Of a DNA stretch of 9,485 nt, positions 5,267 to 9,485 are shown piece by piece. The stretch is from NCBI GenBank assembly GCA_016926315.1, contig JAFGOU010000470.1, forward strand, positions 1 to 9,485. Direction: 5' to 3'. Position 1 is the stretch's first letter; the number at the start of each line of letters is the position of its first letter. Under the pieces are notes generated by a model. That model searched no databases. It was not told the origin of the DNA and worked only from the letters and a program-made list of their open reading frames with translations. The position numbers were made by a program, and so were the translations under genes. This DNA is from Chitinispirillaceae bacterium. Its GTDB lineage: Bacteria; Fibrobacterota; Chitinivibrionia; Chitinivibrionales; Chitinispirillaceae.

Positions 5267-5311
5267 CTGAAAACGACGGTACGGTCATTTCATCAATAAG
5301 GGGATGTTCGA

Positions 5312-8300
5312 ATGGTTGAACGAAAGAGCTATTCCCGGATCCGGCGGCCCGTGGACCTGCCGAACCTGCTTGAAATCCAGACCAAATCATACGAGTCGTT
5401 TCTGCAACCGGATGTCCCGCCGCGAATGCGGAAAAAACAGGGCCTGAACGGCTCCTTCCTGAGCCTGTTTCCGGTGAGCGATGTAAAGGGATATTATTCG
5501 CTTGAGTATGACGGTTACCGCCTGGGTACGCCCAAGTATACTCTGAAAGAGTGCAAGGAGCGCGGAATGACCTTTGCCGCGCCGCTCAAGGTCGACATGT
5601 CGCTTCTCGTTTTCGAACAGGATGGCGAGACCAAGAAGTTCGCCGAGAAGATCGCCAATGAAGTATACATAGGTGAAATTCCTCTCATGACCGAACGCGG
5701 TACCTTTGTTATCAACGGTGCGGAACGCGTGATCGTGAGTCAGCTCCACCGTTCGCCCGGCATCACCTTCGATGAAATCATTCATCCCAACGGAAAAAAA
5801 CTATTAACCGCGCGTATTATACCGCAGCGCGGATCGTGGGTCGAAATACTGCTTGATGTCGACGATGTCCTTACCGTCAATATCGATCGTCGCAAGAAAA
5901 TGCCGGCGACCATTCTCCTGCGCGCGCTTGGTTACGGCATGGACGAGCAGATTCTCAGCCTGTTCCATGATACGGCGCGTTTCAAGACGACGGCGGAGAA
6001 CAAGGATGAAATCCTGGGTAAGGTCAATGCGCGAACGGTGTTTAATGAGGAGACCGGCGAGATCATCGTCGATGCCAACGACGTCATCTCCGAAGACCAC
6101 TGGAAGAAACTCCATGCGAACAAGGTCGATGCCGTTGAAATCATAAAAGATGAGATTGCGCCGGAAAACATGGTCATTCGGAACACGCTCAGCGCGGACT
6201 CGACCAAGTCGGAGGAAGAGGCGCTTTTCTATATTTATGCCACCATGCGTCCCGGCGACCCGCCCAATGTGGAGACCGCCCGCAATTTCATCCACCGGCT
6301 CTTTTTCGATGATAAACGATACGATCTGGGGAACGTCGGCCGCTATCGCATCAATACCCGGTTGGGTGTCACGTCGCCTGAAGGGGTAAATATCCTTTCA
6401 AAGGACGATTTTATCGGGGCATTCAAATACATGATCGCCCTCAATGCGGGCATTGGATTCATCGACGACATCGACCATCTCGGCAACCGCCGTGTCCGTT
6501 CGGTCGGCGAGCTTCTCAGCGCGCAGTTTACCGTCGGTCTCACGCGCATGGTCCGCACCATCAAGGAGCGTCTCTCGCTGCGCGACAACGAAAACATCAC
6601 ACCGCAGGACCTGATCAACGCCCGAACGGTATCGACGGTCATCCAGGCGTTTTTCGGGTCGAGTCAGCTCTCGCAGTTCCTCGATCAGACCAACCCTCTT
6701 TCAGAACTTACGCACAAGCGGCGCGTGAGCGCCCTCGGTCCGGGAGGCCTGACGCGCGAACGCGCGGGATTCGAGGTCCGCGACGTGCACCATACGCATT
6801 ACGGACGTCTCTGCCCGATCGAGACGCCTGAAGGACCGAACATCGGTCTCATCGCTTCACTTTCGACTTTCGCGCGAGTCAATGATTTCGGTTTTATCGA
6901 AACACCCTATCAGAAGGTCGAAAACGGCATCGTAACCGGAGTGGTGGAATTTCTGACCGCCGACCAGGAGGACAATTACATCATCGCCCAGGCCAACACG
7001 CCGGTCGACGAAAAGGGTAAAATCGTTGAAAAGCTGGTATTCGCCCGCTATCGTGGCGACTTTCCGGTCGTATCTCCGCAGGAGATAACGTACATGGACA
7101 TCTCTCCCATGCAGCTCGTATCGATCGCCGCGGGACTGATTCCTTTCCTCGAGCACGATGACGCCAACCGGGCGCTCATGGGTTCCAACATGCAGCGTCA
7201 GGCGGTCCCGCTCATGAACACCGAGCCGCCGCTTATCGGCACCGGGCTTGAAGCGCGCGCCGCATTCGATTCGGGCTGCATGGTTGTCGCAAAGAACCCC
7301 GGCGTGGTCGAAAAGGTCGATGCGAACCGGATCGTCGTGCGCAAGACAAAGGAAAAAAGCGCGGATGACGTGCTCGGACTTACCGAGTTCGATACGTATG
7401 ATCTGGTCAAATTCGAACGTTCCAACCAGGACACGACGCTCAACCAGAAGGTACGCGCCAAGGTCGGCGCAAAAGTCAAAGCCGGGGACGTTCTTGCCGA
7501 CGGCCATGCGACCCGCAGTGGAGAACTGGCGCTCGGTCGGAACGTGATGGCGGCGTTCATGCCCTGGCGCGGGTACAACTTTGAAGACGCGATCATCGTT
7601 TCCGAACGTCTCGTGGCAGAAGATATCTATACCTCGGTGCACATCGAGGTGTTCGAGACCGAGGTGCGCGACACCAAGCGCGGTCCCGAAGAACTCACCC
7701 GGGAAATTCCCAATGTGTCCGAGGATTCGCTTCGCAATCTCGACGAAACCGGCGTGGTCCGCGTGGGAACCGAGGTCGAGGCCGGCGACATTCTCGTCGG
7801 CAAGGTCACCCCGAAGGGTGAGACCGAACTGTCGCCCGAAGAGCGGCTCCTGCGCGCGATTTTCGGGGAAAAGGCCGGCGACGTGCGCGACTCGTCGCTC
7901 AAGGCCCCTCCGGGGCTCAAGGGAGTGGTGATTGACACACGCATCTATTCGCGCAAGGAACGGGACAACCGTTCCAAAAAGAAGGATAAGAAACGAATCG
8001 ACGAACTCAAGGAGGAGATCACCGGGCAGATCAACGACATCAGCAAGGTGCGTCTTGAACGGCTTGTCGAATTTCTGGTCGATACCGCCACGGGCGAGAT
8101 ACAGAATGTGCATACCGGCGAGGTGGTGATTCCCGCGGGTAAAAAATGGACCCGGCAGATGCTGAACAAGATTGATTTCAGCGCCATTTCGTTCAAGAAC
8201 GGTCTCTGCCACGATGCAAAGCGCAATAAAAAAGCCGAGGAAGTCCTTTTTTACGCCAACGACATGATTGCCAAACTCGAGGACAAGCTCGAGAAGGAGA

Positions 8301-9085
8301 TTGACAAGGTCGTCCGAGGCGACGAACTCAAACCGGGTGTGTTGCAGTTGGTAAAGGTATATGTCGCGAAGAAACGAAAGCTCTCGGTGGGCGACAAAAT
8401 GGCCGGCCGACACGGTAACAAAGGCGTCATATCAAAAATCCTGCCGGTTGAGGAAATGCCGTTTTTGCCCGACGGTTCGCCGGTCGACGTTATTCTCAAC
8501 CCGCTCGGCGTTCCGTCCCGAATGAATTTCGGACAGATTCTTGAAACGCACATGGGGTGGGCGGCCATGGAACTCGGTCTGCGTATCGCGACACCGGTGT
8601 TCGACGGGGCGACCTATGCCGATGTGGTCAAGCTGTTGCAGCAGGCGAAACTTCCCAAATCGGGGAAAATTCAGCTGCGTGACGGACGTACCGGAGAACC
8701 GTTCGACCATGAAGTGACCGTCGGGCCTATCTATATGTTGAAGCTCTGTCATCTGGTTGACGACAAGATTCACGCCCGCTCGATCGGTCCGTATTCGCTC
8801 GTTACGCAGCAGCCGCTCGGCGGAAAGTCGCAGTTCGGCGGACAGCGTTTCGGCGAAATGGAGGTATGGGCGCTCGAAGCGTACGGCGCGGCCTATACGC
8901 TGCAGCAGATCCTGACGGTTAAAAGCGACGATATTACCGGCCGATCGAAGATATACGAGGCTATTGTCAAGGGAGAGAATACGCCGCAGCCGAATATTCC
9001 CGAATCGTTCAAGGTGCTGGTGCGTGAAATCAAGGCCCTGGGGCTCGATATCGACGTGCTCAGCCGGGAAGAGGAGAACGGATAG
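5312..9085 (+). CDS. rpoB: DNA-directed RNA polymerase subunit beta
   Basis: This is the catalytic beta subunit of RNA polymerase, with 1257 residues (E. coli has 1342). It is full length: the N-terminal lobe has [19 protein letters not shown], the rifampicin-pocket region is 449-476, NFEDAI has its acidic pair at E758-D759, [12 protein letters not shown] is at 1027-1038, and the C-terminal [17 protein letters not shown] segment contacts beta'. Rifampicin contact positions equivalent to E. coli Q513, D516, H526, R529, S531 and L533 are all wild type; M515 and N518 are Leu and Thr. A charged, partly helical segment of about 100 residues (roughly 885-1000) sits in the place of the known lineage-specific insert before the GDK motif. 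ATG 5312 follows AAGGGG (5298-5303). It is followed 105 nt later by rpoC. Confidence 0.99.
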   Translation: MVERKSYSRIRRPVDLPNLLEIQTKSYESFLQPDVPPRMRKKQGLNGSFLSLFPVSDVKGYYSLEYDGYRLGTPKYTLKECKERGMTFAAPLKVDMSLLVFEQDGETKKFAEKIANEVYIGEIPLMTERGTFVINGAERVIVSQLHRSPGITFDEIIHPNGKKLLTARIIPQRGSWVEILLDVDDVLTVNIDRRKKMPATILLRALGYGMDEQILSLFHDTARFKTTAENKDEILGKVNARTVFNEETGEIIVDANDVISEDHWKKLHANKVDAVEIIKDEIAPENMVIRNTLSADSTKSEEEALFYIYATMRPGDPPNVETARNFIHRLFFDDKRYDLGNVGRYRINTRLGVTSPEGVNILSKDDFIGAFKYMIALNAGIGFIDDIDHLGNRRVRSVGELLSAQFTVGLTRMVRTIKERLSLRDNENITPQDLINARTVSTVIQAFFGSSQLSQFLDQTNPLSELTHKRRVSALGPGGLTRERAGFEVRDVHHTHYGRLCPIETPEGPNIGLIASLSTFARVNDFGFIETPYQKVENGIVTGVVEFLTADQEDNYIIAQANTPVDEKGKIVEKLVFARYRGDFPVVSPQEITYMDISPMQLVSIAAGLIPFLEHDDANRALMGSNMQRQAVPLMNTEPPLIGTGLEARAAFDSGCMVVAKNPGVVEKVDANRIVVRKTKEKSADDVLGLTEFDTYDLVKFERSNQDTTLNQKVRAKVGAKVKAGDVLADGHATRSGELALGRNVMAAFMPWRGYNFEDAIIVSERLVAEDIYTSVHIEVFETEVRDTKRGPEELTREIPNVSEDSLRNLDETGVVRVGTEVEAGDILVGKVTPKGETELSPEERLLRAIFGEKAGDVRDSSLKAPPGLKGVVIDTRIYSRKERDNRSKKKDKKRIDELKEEITGQINDISKVRLERLVEFLVDTATGEIQNVHTGEVVIPAGKKWTRQMLNKIDFSAISFKNGLCHDAKRNKKAEEVLFYANDMIAKLEDKLEKEIDKVVRGDELKPGVLQLVKVYVAKKRKLSVGDKMAGRHGNKGVISKILPVEEMPFLPDGSPVDVILNPLGVPSRMNFGQILETHMGWAAMELGLRIATPVFDGATYADVVKLLQQAKLPKSGKIQLRDGRTGEPFDHEVTVGPIYMLKLCHLVDDKIHARSIGPYSLVTQQPLGGKSQFGGQRFGEMEVWALEAYGAAYTLQQILTVKSDDITGRSKIYEAIVKGENTPQPNIPESFKVLVREIKALGLDIDVLSREEENG

Positions 9086-9114
9086 GGCGAGACGGAATAA
9101 AGGCCCTGTTTTTT

Positions 9115-9133
9115 CCCGTTTGGAAAAAGCGGG
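9115..9133 (+). other. Small hairpin in the rpoB-rpoC gap
   Basis: CCCGTTT (9115-9121) pairs with AAA and CGGG (9126-9133) with one bulged G and a GGAA loop. The T-run precedes rather than follows the stem, so on the + strand it is not an intrinsic terminator and read-through to rpoC is expected. It shares TTTTCCCGTTT with the sequence just after the rplL-rpoB attenuator. Confidence 0.45.
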
Positions 9134-9163
9134 GAGATGCAACGATAATAAAAGATAGAATGA

Positions 9164-9485
<322 letters not shown>

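Noticed and set aside
6857..8413. 518-codon minus-strand open frame inside rpoB
   Set aside because: It lies wholly antisense to conserved rpoB codons, has no recognisable domains, and is typical of GC-rich third positions.

Overview
This window is a conserved translation and transcription locus read entirely on the + strand. In order it holds tRNA-Thr(UGU), tRNA-Tyr(GUA), tRNA-Gly(UCC), tRNA-Thr(GGU), tuf, rpmG, tRNA-Trp(CCA), secE, nusG, rplK, rplA, rplJ, rplL, rpoB and the first 98 codons of rpoC. The tRNA4-tuf part has the same order as the thrU-tyrU-glyT-thrT-tufB operon of E. coli. The rpmG-trnW-secE-nusG-rplKAJL-rpoBC part is the widespread bacterial arrangement. No gene is broken, and I see no mobile element, CRISPR array or phage gene.

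Organism: a bacterium with GC content in the mid-50s by eye (not computed). EF-Tu and RpoB show a mix of residues that I associate with PVC, spirochaete and FCB-type lineages. RpoB keeps Ser at the E. coli 531 position, whereas cultured spirochaetes typically have Asn. I cannot name a phylum from this window. Initiation codons include TTG (rplK) and GTG (rplL, rpoC), each behind a clear Shine-Dalgarno sequence.

Layout: 1-435 is a four-tRNA array whose Tyr-Gly spacer carries a heptamer-based inverted repeat. 531-1924 holds tuf and rpmG, with no convincing terminator. 1925-2302 holds tRNA-Trp and secE, possibly with their own promoter. 2323-5153 runs nusG-rplK-rplA-rplJ-rplL with tight spacing, except for two structured leaders before rplA and rplJ. 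5154-5311 carries a strong attenuator-type hairpin before rpoB. 5312 to the end is rpoB-rpoC. Together the genes supply charged-tRNA delivery, the L1 and L7/L12 stalks of the large subunit, a membrane translocase subunit, a transcription elongation factor and core RNA polymerase. The visible RNA structures suggest autoregulation by L1, possibly by L10, and attenuation between ribosomal and polymerase genes.

This is a housekeeping region and I do not see a new multi-gene system. The items most worth a second look are a non-canonical switch I in EF-Tu, an apparent A19-U56 replacement of the G19-C56 elbow pair in tRNA-Thr(UGU), a three-cysteine L33, an L1-binding-site mimic placed between rplK and rplA, and the inverted heptamer repeat in the tRNA array.
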